From contig NC_054543.1 in assembly GCF_017654505.1 (NCBI RefSeq), forward strand, positions 26,414,747-26,478,746: DNA of 64,000 nt, given 5' to 3'. Position 1 is the first letter of the stretch. Every line of letters begins with the position of its first letter. Positions 9,379 to 19,461 of this stretch are shown one piece after another. Both the position numbers and the translations under genes were made by a program. A model generated the notes under the pieces. The model had not been told where the DNA came from. It was given only the letters and a program-made list of their open reading frames with translations, and did not search any database. This DNA is from Polyodon spathula. Taxonomy: Eukaryota > Chordata > Actinopteri > Acipenseriformes > Polyodontidae.

Positions 9379-11653
9379 TAACATAAGAACATAAGAAAGT
9401 TTACAAACGAGAGGAAGCCATTCGGCCCATCTTGCTCGTTTGGTTGTTAGAAGCTTATTGATCCCAGAATCTCATCAAGCAGCTTCTTGAAGGATCCCAG
9501 GGTGTCAGCTTCAACAACATTACTGGGGAGTTGATTACAGACCCTCACAATTCTCTTTGTAAAAAAGTGCCTCCTATTTTCTGTTCTGAATGCCCCTTTG
9601 TCTAATCTCCATTTGTGACCTCTGGTCCTTGTTTCTTTTTTCAGGCTGAAAAAGTCCCTTGGGTCGACATTGTCAATAACTTTTAGAATTTTGAATGCTT
9701 GAATTAGGTCGCCACGTAGTCTTCTTTGTTCAAGACTGAACAGATTCAATTCTTTTAGCCTGTCTGCATATGACATGTCTTTTAAGCCTGGAATAATTCT
9801 GGTCGCTCTTCTTTGCACTCTTTCTACAGCAGCAATACCTTTTTTATAGCGAGGTGACCAGAACTGAACACAGTATTGAAGATGAGGTCTTACTAGTGCA
9901 TTGTACAGTTTTAGCATTACTTCCCTTGATTTAAATTCAACATTTTTCACAATGTATCTGAGCTTCTTGTTAGCCTTTTTTATAGCTTCCCCACATTGTC
10001 TAGATGAAGAAATTTCTGAGTCAACAAAAACTCCTAGGTCTTTTTCATAGATTCCTTCTCCAATTTCAGTATCTCCCATATGATAGTTATAATGTACATT
10101 TTTATTTCCTGCTTGCAGTACCTTACACTTTTCCCTATTAAATGTCATTTGCCATGTGTCTACCCAGTTTTTAATCTTGTCTAGATCATTTTGAATGACC
10201 TTTGCTGCTGCAACAGTGTTTGCTACTCCTCCTATTTTGTGTTGTCTGCAAATTTAACAAGTTTGCTTACTATACCAGAATCTAAATCATTAATGTAGAT
10301 TAGGAATAGCAGAGGACCTAATACTGATCCCTGTGGTACACCACTGGTTACCACACTCCATTCTGAGTACTTTCTGTTTTCTACATGTTAACCACTCCCT
10401 AATCCATGTAAATGCGTTTCCTTGAATCCCAACTGCGTTCAGTTTGAGAATTTTGTGCGGGACTTTGTCAAGAGCTTTCTGGAAATCTAAATAAACCATG
10501 TCATATGCTTTGCAACTATCCATTATTGATGTTGCATCCTCAAAAAAATCAAGCAAGTTAGTTAGACACGATCTCCCTTTCCTAAAACCATGTTGACTGT
10601 CTCCCAGGACCCTGTTACCATATAGGTAATTTTCCATTTTGGATCTTATTATAGTTTCCATAAGTTTGCATATAATAGAAGTCAGGCTTACTGGTCTGTA
10701 GTTACCTGGTTCAGTTTTTTTTCCCTTTTTGTGGATCGGTATTGCGTTTGCAATTTTCCAGTCTGTTGGTACCACCCGTGTCAAGAGACTGCTGCATGAT
10801 CTTGGTTAGCGGTTTGTAGATAACTTCTTTCATTTATTTGAGTACTACTGGGAGGATCTCATCCGGCCCAGGGGATTGGTTTATTTTAAGAGCTCCTAGT
10901 CTTTTTAACACTTCTGCCTTGGTTATTCTAAAGTTATTTGAAACTGGATAGGAACATGTGGGGCATGTTGTCAGTATCTTCCTTTGTAAAAACTTGTGAA
11001 AAGTAATCATTTAATATATTTGCTATTTTTTCTTCATCTACGATTTTGCCATTTGTATCTCTTAAACATTTAACCTCCTCTTTGAATGTTCTCTTGCTGT
11101 TGTAAAAAAAACATTTTGGAATTGGTTTTAGCTCCCTTAGCAATGTTCATTTCTATTTCTCTCTTGGCCTTTCTAACTTCCTTTTTGACTTGCGTTTGCA
11201 GTTCCGTGTACTCTTTCTGTGTACTTTTTGGTCCTTTTTTAATGCTCTGTAAAGTGCCTTTTTTCGCTGAATATTTTTTTAAATTGATCTATTAAACCAT
11301 TTTGGCAATTTAGTTTTACATTTAGATTTGTCTACTTTAGGGATGTAATTGTTTTGCACCTCTAGTACTACATTTTTGAAGAACAACCATCCTTTTTCTG
11401 TGGATGTTTTCTCTATTTTACTCCAATCTACTTCTGTTAGTCTCTGTTTCATACCTTCATAGTTTGCTTTTCTAAAATTGTAAACCTTAGCTTTAGTCTT
11501 TACTTTTGGGGTTTTAAAAAACACTTCAAATGAGACCATGTTGTGGTCTGAGTTTGCCAGTGGTTCTCTGACCTCTGTTTTAGTTATTCTGTCTTCGTTA
11601 TTTGAAAAGACTAAATCAAGGCATGCCTCCCCTCTAGTCGGTGCCTTGACAAA
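9379..11653 (-). mobile_element. CR1-clade LINE copy B, nested in gypsy integrase
   Basis: The octamer tail lies at 9379-9395 and the 5' truncation at about 11653, inside the endonuclease end. ORF2 is in fragments at 9447-10148 (thumb and C-terminus), 10290-10784 (RT, motif A changed to FQKALDKV), 10934-11143 and 11279-11539. Flanking gypsy codons resume on both sides with at most a few duplicated bases, so the insertion point is sharp. The copy has more frameshifts than copies A and F and is older. Confidence 0.88.
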
Positions 11654-11659
11654 GACTGT

Positions 11660-12125
11660 AGGGAAGAAGTGATGCCCAATGTTTTTGCTCCTGTGTTACG
11701 AATCGCCTCATCATCGGCTTTACGGTCTGATTAAAGCGTTCAACCAAACCGTCAGATTGTGGATGATAAACGGACATCCTGATGGGACGTATTTTCAATA
11801 TTTTGTACACCTGCTGTAACGTATTGGACAAAAAATTGGTTCCGTGATCAATCAAAATCTCCTTGGGGATCCCTACTCTAGCCATAATCTGCGCTAACTC
11901 GGTGGCTATTGCAGCGGCACTAGTGGACCTCAATGGAACTGCCTCCGGGTATTGCGTTGCGTAATCCACCACTACTAATATATGTGTATACCCTGAGTCA
12001 GAAGGTAGCAAAGGGCTCATTATGTCCATTGGAATGCGTTCAAAAGGAGTGGATATTATGGGCATAGGGACCAAATTGGGGCGGGGCGCACTCGACCCGG
12101 TGCTACTCGCTGGCAGTCTGGGCAT
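11660..12125 (-). pseudogene. Gypsy integrase catalytic core
   Basis: The minus-strand frame shows the DDE integrase core. TPFERIPMDIMSPL holds the first catalytic Asp, ILIDHGTNFLSNTL the second, and HPQSDGLVERFNQTVK the catalytic Glu. It integrates element cDNA into the chromosome. The frame ends where the CR1 enters (HWASLLPY). The core is well preserved although the gene is split. Confidence 0.88.
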
Positions 12126-12146
12126 GTGGCTACATATCTCGACACA

Positions 12147-12521
12147 TCAGTATGAAGGCCGAGCCAATATCCGTTCCCTCGTCTTCTCGGCTCTGAGGTG
12201 CCCCACAAAAGGGATATCATGCGCCAGCCTCATGACCTTGGTCCGACAAGATGGGGGAACCATCAATTGTGTTACAGGCTGTCCTGTGCCCGCAGCTAGG
12301 TTTACCCTATACAGTAATTGCCCCTTAATACTGAAATGTGGATATACTAGCGCCCCAGTGCCATCAACATCCTTACCTTCAATGGACCAGACCTGCCCCC
12401 AAGCGTGCACTAGTGACGGGTCGTTATGTTGGCCCCACACTGTCCGCGCTTGAGTACCACAGGTCCGGTACACTGAGAGGGGCTGGAATAGCCTCTGCCC
12501 TAGTCGGCCCAGTAACCTCAC
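12147..12521 (-). pseudogene. Gypsy integrase N-terminal zinc-finger region
   Basis: This 124-residue frame sits just upstream of the core and contains KGQLLYRVN and VMRLAHDIPFVGHLRAEKT. The latter holds the two histidines of the H-H-C-C zinc finger. The cysteine pair would fall at the junction to the next frame near 12130. It corresponds to the domain that helps assemble the integration complex. Confidence 0.7.
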
Positions 12522-13367
12522 TCAGTCACACTGCGTTCCCACTCCCTTTGACTGGCGTTTGTTACCATTACAGCACTCTCCCACCAGACCCCAGCCTTGT
12601 CTCAAAGACGCTCCCTCCCATTTCGGACGGGGGACAGAGGGCGCATAGTTTAAATATCTGTCCCGCTGCTGGTAGGGCAACGGGGCAGGGGCAACACCTC
12701 TACCCCAGCTGGGGGCCAACCTCGGTCTCCATGAGGGGGAGGCAAGGGGGCCTAACGGGGTCGGCGGTCTGGGAGGTCTTGGGCCCAGTAACAAGGGTGA
12801 TGGTGGTGTTGGAAGAGAGGGAGAGGTTGGTGACTGCGAAGGGCAGTGACTGACAGGATCCCGACCCGGGCCGACGTCAGGGAGTCCTCGAAGTCTTCAG
12901 CCAATTTTACCGCCTCCTCCAGGGTGTCGGGGTTATGGCGTCGTATACATGCCTGGGTTATGGTGCCGGCCACATGGTAGAATTGTTACACCACAATGGC
13001 TTCCCCCATTTGTTGAGCAGTCTTCCTCTCAGGGGTCAGCCAATGGACCATGTGGTCGCACAAACGCTCTGCGACCACACTGGGGCGTGTCTCCGGGGCT
13101 CTCCAGTATTCGTGGAACCGCGTCCTGTGGGTCTCCGGTGATGTTGAGGCGGTGGAGAATAGCCTGCTTAAGCAGGTCATAATCGGTGGCGTACCAGTCG
13201 CTCAGGGCTTGGTAGGCTGCCTGAGCATCCCCGATCAGGCAAGGTCCCAGCTGGCTTGCCCAGAACTCCAGCGGCCATCCCGCCACGGTCACTAGCTGCT
13301 CGAACGTCATCTCTGGGTCATCTTCCGCCGCCATTTTCATGGCCCGCTCCTTCAGGGGCGACATCAA
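12522..13367 (-). pseudogene. Gmr1-like gag with SCAN-like capsid segment
   Basis: The gag starts near 13367 (EDDPEMTFEQLVTVAGWPL). After a frameshift near 13140 it contains ETHRTRFHEYW, LCDHMVHWLTPERKTAQQM and EAIVV-stop-QFYHV. A single TAA at 12986-12988 replaces the expected Glu codon. It goes on with NPDTLEEAVKLAEDFEDSL and the basic GRGVAPAPLPYQQRDRYL tail. The W-L-x-PE-x-x-T and EQF pattern resembles the SCAN domain. The zinc knuckle and protease found in the related fragment at 59.4 kb are deleted here. Confidence 0.75.
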
Positions 13368-13512
13368 CTAATTTACCTTGAGGGTCGCTCCTGCGGCAAC
13401 AGCCAGCCCTACCCGTTCAATGAGCGCCGTGTAGCGCTCCTCCCTCCGTCTCTCCTTTGCATGCCGTCTGATCTCCAGTGCCTGCAGCAGCTCCGCCAGT
13501 GCATCGCAGTCC

Positions 13513-13530
13513 ATCCCACTCTAACACCAC
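13513..13530 (-). promoter_or_regulatory. Primer-binding site (putative)
   Basis: Two bases inside the 5' LTR the minus strand reads TGGTGTTAGAGTGGGATGG. Starting with TGG, it is the expected complement of a tRNA 3' end. The small LTR element at 17.4-19.5 kb has a similar site (TGGTTTTAGAAGTGGGA). I have not identified the tRNA. Confidence 0.6.
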
Positions 13531-13531
13531 G

Positions 13532-13877
13532 TGTGGCAAAGTGGTTGGTAAGGGGAACAGGTGTAGCGGTGATGCGGTGCAGGAGTGATTAATAGACAAC
13601 GGTATTTCAGTGAACAAGGTGCTTTAATTGGTAATCCATAATAAATCCCTGGCTATACACAACAATGTGTAAAGAGCGGGGATAACAAAAACTGGGCACA
13701 GTCCCGAACAAAAACACAAGACGCGGTCACAAGTCCTGAGTGCGTGCAGACGTGCAGGTGCTACTGTGTGGAGTGTAGTGGTGCTCCGGATAGTGCTGAC
13801 CCTTTTTCTGACAGCTCTGGAGAAGTGCTTTAACTGTCTACAGTGACAAAAACACAGACAGTTTACAATACACATAA
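13532..13877 (-). repeat. 5' LTR of the left Gmr1-like element (truncated)
   Basis: A direct repeat of 6703-7060 with small deletions. It stops abruptly near 13877 and is joined to gag of the neighbouring plus-strand element, so the outer part of the LTR and any target duplication are lost. Confidence 0.75.
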
Positions 13878-13879
13878 AG

Positions 13880-14086
13880 GTGCTGGGGCCAGACACGCAG
13901 AACTGGGTCAGCAGCCACCGTCCCACCATGCTGGATGCAGCAGTCAAATTGGCTGAAGGGTTCGAGGATGCCCTGACCACCCCTCCAGTGGTTGCCACAC
14001 CTGCTCCTGCCTCCAGCAAACCACGATCAGTGGGACCACCACAGCGCTTCACCCCCACTACCCACGTGTGGGCAAACTTTAATTAG
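13880..14086 (+). pseudogene. Gag fragment of the right Gmr1-like element
   Basis: An open frame of 68 residues includes NWVSSHRPTMLDAAVKLAEG and FEDALTTPPVV. This matches the segment after the SCAN-like region of the left element's gag. The upstream capsid is gone at the junction with the left LTR. Confidence 0.65.
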
Positions 14087-14929
14087 GAAAGCTCTATTGG
14101 CAGGGGTACCTTGGTGGTCACACGGGGTTGTGGTCATTTCCTGTATCCATGGGGATAACAACCTCACTAAATTAGATTTGACGACTGGATGTCATACCTG
14201 ACACGTAATCGTGGCTGTGGCTGAAAAGTTGCAGTTATCCAGTTATTTTAGGTCGAGACTGGCCACACTTTGAGACTGTGATTAATAAAAAGGTAAAGCC
14301 AGTCTCTGGTAAGACCTTGGGAGCAGCGGGGGAAGCTATTGGGGATATTTTTCCGCTACACACTGATTTGTTCCATTCCCGATTTCATCCAAGAAAAACA
14401 AAAAGAAAATGAAGAGTTGAAAAATGGGAAGGAATGTTAACGAAACAAGGCTGGGGTTTGGTGGAGGAAACTTCAGAATCTGTCAAATGTAGGGGAAAGG
14501 GGATGGGGACTCAGTGTGACCTGCGGGGTCGGGCTACTGAGACCACTAGTGATGAAGCTACTTTAGCTCTGCTCAATATCCCCGAAATTCTAGGACTGAG
14601 ATGTGGACATAGCGTTGGAGCAAAAGAATGACCCTTCGCTGGCACACATCTGGGGGCAGGTTCGGTCTATCAAGGGGAAGGATGTAGAGGATAACCGGCC
14701 ACTGACATATCCTCACCACATTATTGTAGGGCACTGTCTAGAGTATCCCAAGCCACGAGTACAAGTCAGATTGTAACACAATTACTCATTCCCCAGTCTT
14801 TCGATTTGAGATCATGCATTTGGCTCACGATGTCCCCGGGTTCGGGTCATTTAAGTAGCAAAAAGACTCAGGAACGTATACTGGCTCGGTTTTATTGGAT
14901 GGGAGTTTTTAGTGAGGTGACGTGATATG

Positions 14930-15790
14930 TAGCGGAGTGTCCGGAATGCCAGCAAGTAGCGCCGGGGCGGGTTCATCCGGCCCCGCTGGTCCCACTGCCC
15001 CTGATCTCAGTCCCCTTTGAACACATTGGTATGGATATAGTGGGTCCACTGAGCCAGTCTGACTCTGGATATACGCATATTATAGTAGTGGTGGACTACG
15101 CAACCAGATATCCAGGGGTAGTACCATTGAGATCCACTAGTGCTGCAGCAATTGCTCAAGAGCTAGTGCATATTATAGCGAGAGTAGGGACTCCAAAATA
15201 AATCCTCACTGATCACAGAACAAACTTTGTCACGAAAATAATTATATAAAAGAATTATATAAATTGTTGCAAATTAAGTCCATTCGAACCTCCATTTATC
15301 ACCCGCAGATGGACAGTTTGGTGGAACGTTTTAATCAGACTTTAAACAGATTCTGAAGCGGTTTATCAACCAAGAGCAGAAACATTGGGCTGCTTCTCCC
15401 TTACCTGATGTTTGCAGTGAGAGATGTGCCTTGACCGGGTTCTCTTCCTTTGAGCTGCAACCATGAGGTATCCTTGATCTAGTGAAAGAAGGGTGGGAGG
15501 AGCAAACAAAAACTTCCAAAAAAATAGTCAAGTATGTAATTACGTTAAGAGACCGCCTGGAATTGGTTGGTCGTTTGGCACAAAAAACCCTAAAACTAGC
15601 AAAAACAAGCACGAATTCTGCCTTTTCGGCCAGGTGATAAAGTACTGTTGCTACTTCCCACATCGGAATCTAAGTTGTATTCTAAGTGGCAGGGATCATA
15701 TGAGGTGATATCGGGAATTGGTAATGTAAATTATGAAATCAGACAACTCGATCGCCGAAATAAAACGCTAATTTATCTATAATTTGCTAA
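14930..15790 (+). pseudogene. Gypsy integrase (broken)
   Basis: ECPECQQVAPGRVHPAPLVP supplies the CxxC of the zinc finger. PFEHIGMDIVGPLSQSDSGY holds the first catalytic Asp and ILTDHRTNF the second, with the usual Asp-x-Gly changed to Asp-His-Arg and a stop just before. DSLVERFNQTL holds the Glu. Downstream are LRDRLELVGRLAQ and SKWQGSYEVISGIGNVNYEI from the C-terminal module. Several stops are present. Confidence 0.75.
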
Positions 15791-16600
15791 TACCCTGGAA
15801 TGAAAGGGAAGCTCTATTTATAGCTGGTGACAGTTACGAAGAGGATTTTAATCCCACTGTCAATCCACCAGCTACAACTAATATTCCGATGGGAGAACAG
15901 TTACTTCCTGATCAGAAACACAAGCTCTACCAGTTAGTGGAAAGGTTTAATGATGTTTTTTCTGACTTGCTCGGCAGAACCAATGCTATTTTACATGTCA
16001 TTATTACTCCACCAGGTGTCAGGGTGTGGGAGAGAGCATACCGGATCCCGGAGAGTCACAGGGGGCCCGTTCGCAAGGAGGTGGAGGATATGCTCGAGCT
16101 TGGAGTCATTGAACCTTCTCAGAGCGAGTGGTGCAGCCTGATTGTGATGGTGGGCAAGAAGGACGGCTCCATTTGGTTCTGTGTGGACTTTCGAATGGTT
16201 TAAGCCATCTCCGTGTTCGATGCATATCCAATGCCGAGTGGATGAGCTCCTCGACTGTCTGGGTAAGGCGCGGTTAATCTCAACCCTGGATCTGACAAAG
16301 GGATACTGGTAGATTCCGTTCACTCAGAGCTTGAGAGAGAAAACTGCTTTCTCTACCACAGATGGCTTGTTCCATTTCCGGTCCATGCCCTTCGGGTTGC
16401 ATGGAGCCCCCGCCACCTTTCAGATACTGATGGATCAGGTCTTAGTCTCAGTACACAGCCGCGTACATTGATGATGTGGTGATTTTTAGCTCTACCTGGG
16501 AGGAGCATATTATTAGCCTTTCAGCCATCCTACAGTCCCTAAGGGAGGCAGGGCTAACAGCCAAGCTGGGCAAGTGTGCATTTGGCAAATAAGACACCCA
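15784..16600 (+). pseudogene. Gypsy reverse transcriptase (broken)
   Basis: A 139-residue frame (15784-16203) contains MGEQLLPDQKHKLYQL, then LGVIEPSQSEWCSLIV and KKDGSIWFCVDFRMV, ending at a TAA after the fingers. Downstream in other frames are PFGLHGAPATFQ (motif B) and the YIDD box at 16464-16475. Catalytic residues are recognisable, but the enzyme is dead. Confidence 0.78.
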
Positions 16601-16649
16601 ATATCTTGGCTACATTAATTACCTTCATTAATTAATTAATTTCACCAGA

Positions 16650-17079
16650 TTTCAGCAAAAAGTTCTTCCTTCAGACCGATGCCCCCCACACTGGTCTGGG
16701 GGCGGTTCTGTCCAAGCAAGTTGACAGGGTAGAACACCCTATTATTTATTTAAGCAAGAAAATGGCTCCTAGGGAGATTAACTACTCAGTCATTGAGGAG
16801 TGTTTAGCCATCAAATGGGCTACTCACGGTCTTCGCTATTACTTGTTGGGGCATTCTTTCTCTCTTATCATTGATCATGCTCCTTTAAGGCGGTTACACA
16901 TGATGAAGGACAATTACGCTAGGATAACACGGTGGTATCTGGCGCTGCAACCCTTCCACTATACTGTGAAACATTGTGCGGGTAAGGAGCTTCAAAATGC
17001 AGATTTTTTTTCAAGGGAGGGGGGACCATTGAGGAATGTAAAATTAGCCGAGTGCCTTTGGCATCACTCTGAGGGGTGA
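16650..17079 (+). pseudogene. Gypsy RNase H region
   Basis: It starts with FSKKFFLQTDAPHTGLGAVL, where the first catalytic Asp is retained, and HPIIYLSKKMAPREINYSVI. It continues as EECLAIKWATHGLRYYLLGH and FSLIIDHAPLRRLHMMKDN. The frame stays open to 17079 and ends in a purine-rich GAGAGAAAAAGAA tract next to the LTR start. Confidence 0.8.
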
Positions 17080-17399
17080 GATATGTGCTAGAGAGAAAAA
17101 GAATCGATATTGTAAATCTCCCTCAAAACGAGAAAGGGAGCCGGGTAAAATCGTATTTTGCAGAATGTGCACAGAAATATGTTACAACTTACGTGTAGAG
17201 ATGATTATTATTTTTTAAACAGCAAATATACAGATAAAAAAACATCAAAGTTACTCAAGCACTTTACAATAGCTTGTGAAACGGTGTTGTAATTAACAGC
17301 CTGTGGTAAAGATTATCTGCAAGGATAGTATCTTTCAGTTCTAGTACGTCAGGTGCATGTTCACCATTTAGGTCTTGCAAAACAAATACGATGTGTAAC

Positions 17400-17634
17400 T
17401 GTCACAAAGACAGCCGAAGTGGGTGGCGTCAGACCAGAGCCAGGAAATAAAACAACAAGAGAGAGGTGGAGTTTGGTGGAGCTGAGCGAATGGTCTCGCT
17501 CAGCATTTAATAAACAGAACAGCAAAATAAAAAGGTTGTAACATACAGAAACACAGGGCACGGCACTGGTAACCAAAATAAACAGACAAACAAAACAGAC
17601 AATACAGACAAAACACGGTGAGCTTCTTTTTAAC

Positions 17635-17688
<54 letters not shown>

Positions 17689-18053
17689 GATTATTTTTAC
17701 CTCCGTCTCTAATCCCGTTCTCCACTCACCGAGCACACAACCTCAAGTGGGTGAAAACATGCTGCTTTTATGAGCTGTACCGTGACTCAACTGCTAATCA
17801 ATCATTCAATTGGAGTCGTGGTACAACTGCATGTGAATTAATAAAGTGCAAATCCCCGTGCTCACATATTATTACATTTTATATGCACGTGAAGTGCTGT
17901 GCAATCCTTGTGCCTAAATACAAATATACATTTTAAACACTTGTGTTACACAGACCCGTTTATATCCCGTGTACCAATGACTATACACCAACATTTAACA
18001 CACCACACGCAACATATACAGAAAAAACACACAGGGGTGGGCACTTTGTCACA
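17400..18053 (-). repeat. 3' LTR of the small element
   Basis: It begins TGTCACAAAGACAGCC and ends GGCACTTTGTCACA. A TTA microsatellite at 17637-17688 makes it about 34 bp longer than the partner LTR. Confidence 0.85.
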
Positions 18054-18055
18054 TA

Positions 18056-18081
18056 TTCCCACACCCCCACCCCCACCCCCG
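18056..18081 (-). promoter_or_regulatory. Polypurine tract of the small LTR element
   Basis: On the plus strand, CCCACACCCCCACCCCCACC sits three bases inside the left LTR. On the minus strand this is a G-rich purine tract just before the 3' LTR. Confidence 0.65.
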
Positions 18082-18585
18082 TGCAAAGCACACATGGCCT
18101 CAATGGCCACCTCCCCCCTTAAAAGCCCAAAAGTCCAGCACAAAGTCCTGGGCCAGGACCAGAGGCTTCAAGGGGCCCACAGATCGTAACACTGTCAGCA
18201 GCAATGCTGACAGCGGGATGGCATACTCCTGCCACTCTTCTGCTGTTGGTGGCAATGCTGGCAGCTTCCCAGCTCCTGCTGCTCTGCTCCTGCCGATGGA
18301 GGTGGCGGAGGCATGTAGTCTCCTGCCGGTGAAGGTGGCGGAGGCAGAGGCAGCTCCTGCTGCTCTGCTCCTGCCAGTGGAGGTGGGAGCAGCGTGTAGT
18401 CTACCCTTGTTCCTGGTCCGGCTCTCCCTCTCTTGCAGGGGACTGGTGCGGCTCTCCCTCTGGCTCTGGAGGTAAAACCAGCAGGCATTCTTCCTCTGCT
18501 GGTGGAGATGGGAGAGTGGTCGCTCTGCCTTCCTCTTCCCCTTTCCCCTTCTCTGCCTCCTCCTCATCTTCCTCTCCTGGGCTAG

Positions 18586-18726
18586 TTACTCCTCTCCCTC
18601 TTGGTAGGGGCAGCGCACCACCGGGTGCCCGAACTCCCCACAGGCAAGGCACCAGCCTTGGTCCTCTAGACCACCGAGGAGGTCCTCCAGATCCTGGCAG
18701 CCATCTCTCCAGTTCCAGCCTTCCAT
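18586..18726 (-). CDS. CCHC zinc-knuckle mini-protein of the small LTR element
   Basis: An ATG at 18726 opens a 46-residue minus-strand frame ending TAA at 18586-18588. It encodes MEGWNWRDG, an acidic LEDLLGG segment and then CLACGEFGHPVVRC. This is an exact C-x2-C-x4-H-x4-C zinc knuckle as in retroelement nucleocapsids, which bind element RNA. In the next frame the sequence continues as a Glu-rich then Pro-rich stretch (EEDEEEAEKGKGEEEGRA, PPAEEECLLVLPPEPEGE) to about 18401. The original product was therefore probably longer and one shift near 18590 truncated it. There is no capsid part. The start is the first ATG after the primer-binding site, about 90 bases downstream. Confidence 0.6.
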   Translation of the reverse strand: MEGWNWRDGCQDLEDLLGGLEDQGWCLACGEFGHPVVRCPYQEGEE

Positions 18727-18817
18727 TATTTATTTATTTAATTATTGTTGTTGTGTTTTGTTTTTTTTTAAGCAAATTGCGGTTCCTGCTCTGGTCTGAC
18801 ACTTGGAGGTGTTGTTG

Positions 18818-18834
18818 TCCCACTTCTAAAACCA
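18818..18834 (-). promoter_or_regulatory. Primer-binding site of the small LTR element
   Basis: The minus strand reads TGGTTTTAGAAGTGGGA two bases after the end of the 5' LTR. It resembles the site of the left Gmr1-like element, suggesting use of the same or a related tRNA. Confidence 0.65.
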
Positions 18835-18836
18835 CG

Positions 18837-19456
18837 TGTCACAAAGATGGCCGGAGTGGGTGGCTTCAGACCAGAGCCAGGAAATAAAACAACAAGAGAG
18901 AGGTGGAGTTTGGTGGAGCTGAGTGAATGGTATCACTCAGCATTTAATAAACAGAACAGCAAAATAAAAAGGTTATAACATACAGAAACACAAGGCACGG
19001 CACTGGTAGCCAAAATAAACAGATAAACAAAACGGACTATACAGACAAAACACGGTGAGCTTCTTTTTAACTATTATTATTATTATTATGGTTATTGTTA
19101 CCTCCGTCTCCTATCCTGTTCTCCACTCACTGAACACACAACCCCGAGTGGGTGAAAACATGCTGCTTTTATGAGCTGTATCATGACTTGACTGCTAATC
19201 AATCATTCAATTGGAGTCATGGTACAACTGCACGTGAATTAATAAAGTGCAATTCCCCGTGCTCACATATGATTACATTTTACTTGCACGTGAAGTGCTG
19301 TGCAATCCTCGTTCCTAAATACAAATATACATTTTAAACACTCGTGTTACACAGACCCATTTATATCCCATGTACCAATGACTATACACCAACATTTAAC
19401 ACACCACACGCAACATATACAGAAAATACACACAGGGGCGGGCATACTTTGTCACA
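18837..19456 (-). repeat. 5' LTR of the small element
   Basis: It begins TGTCACAAAGATGGCC and ends CATACTTTGTCACA, directly followed by the GTAAC target duplication. It is the direct repeat of 17400-18053. Confidence 0.85.
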
Positions 19457-19461
19457 GTAAC

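Larger units (their letters stand above)
6703..13877 (-). mobile_element. Gmr1-like Ty3/gypsy element (left, decayed, with nested CR1)
   Basis: On the minus strand the order is 5' LTR (13877-13532), primer-binding site, gag (13367-12600), integrase zinc finger and core (12521-11660), integrase C-terminus (9360-8900), RT (8800-8000), RNase H (8000-7441), 3' LTR (7281-6703). Integrase upstream of RT is the copia-like order known for Gmr1-type gypsy elements of fish and other deuterostomes. A 2.3-kb CR1 (9379-11653) interrupts integrase. The nucleocapsid and protease are missing near 12.6 kb and many frameshifts are present. Inactive. Confidence 0.8.
13880..17160 (+). mobile_element. Gmr1-like Ty3/gypsy element (right, decayed)
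   Basis: Plus-strand remains lie in the order gag piece (13880-14086), gag-pol link (14430-14640), integrase (14640-15790), RT (15850-16600), RNase H (16650-17079) and start of the 3' LTR (about 17109). Integrase again precedes RT. The DNA is riddled with stops and shifts. The family is close to the left copy, since GWGLVE and KLAEGFEDAL recur, but it is clearly more decayed. The two elements point away from each other. Confidence 0.78.
17400..19456 (-). mobile_element. Complete small non-autonomous LTR retroelement
   Basis: Two direct LTRs (17400-18053 and 18837-19456) flank a 783-bp interior. The whole is bracketed by a perfect 5-bp target duplication GTAAC (17395-17399 and 19457-19461). 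A polypyrimidine stretch (18056-18080) inside the left LTR and a tRNA-primer site beside the right LTR set the minus orientation. No protease, RT or integrase can be encoded in 783 bp, so it must be mobilised in trans. The LTRs differ by scattered substitutions and by the length of an internal TTA microsatellite. By eye they are roughly 93 percent alike. Confidence 0.85.
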
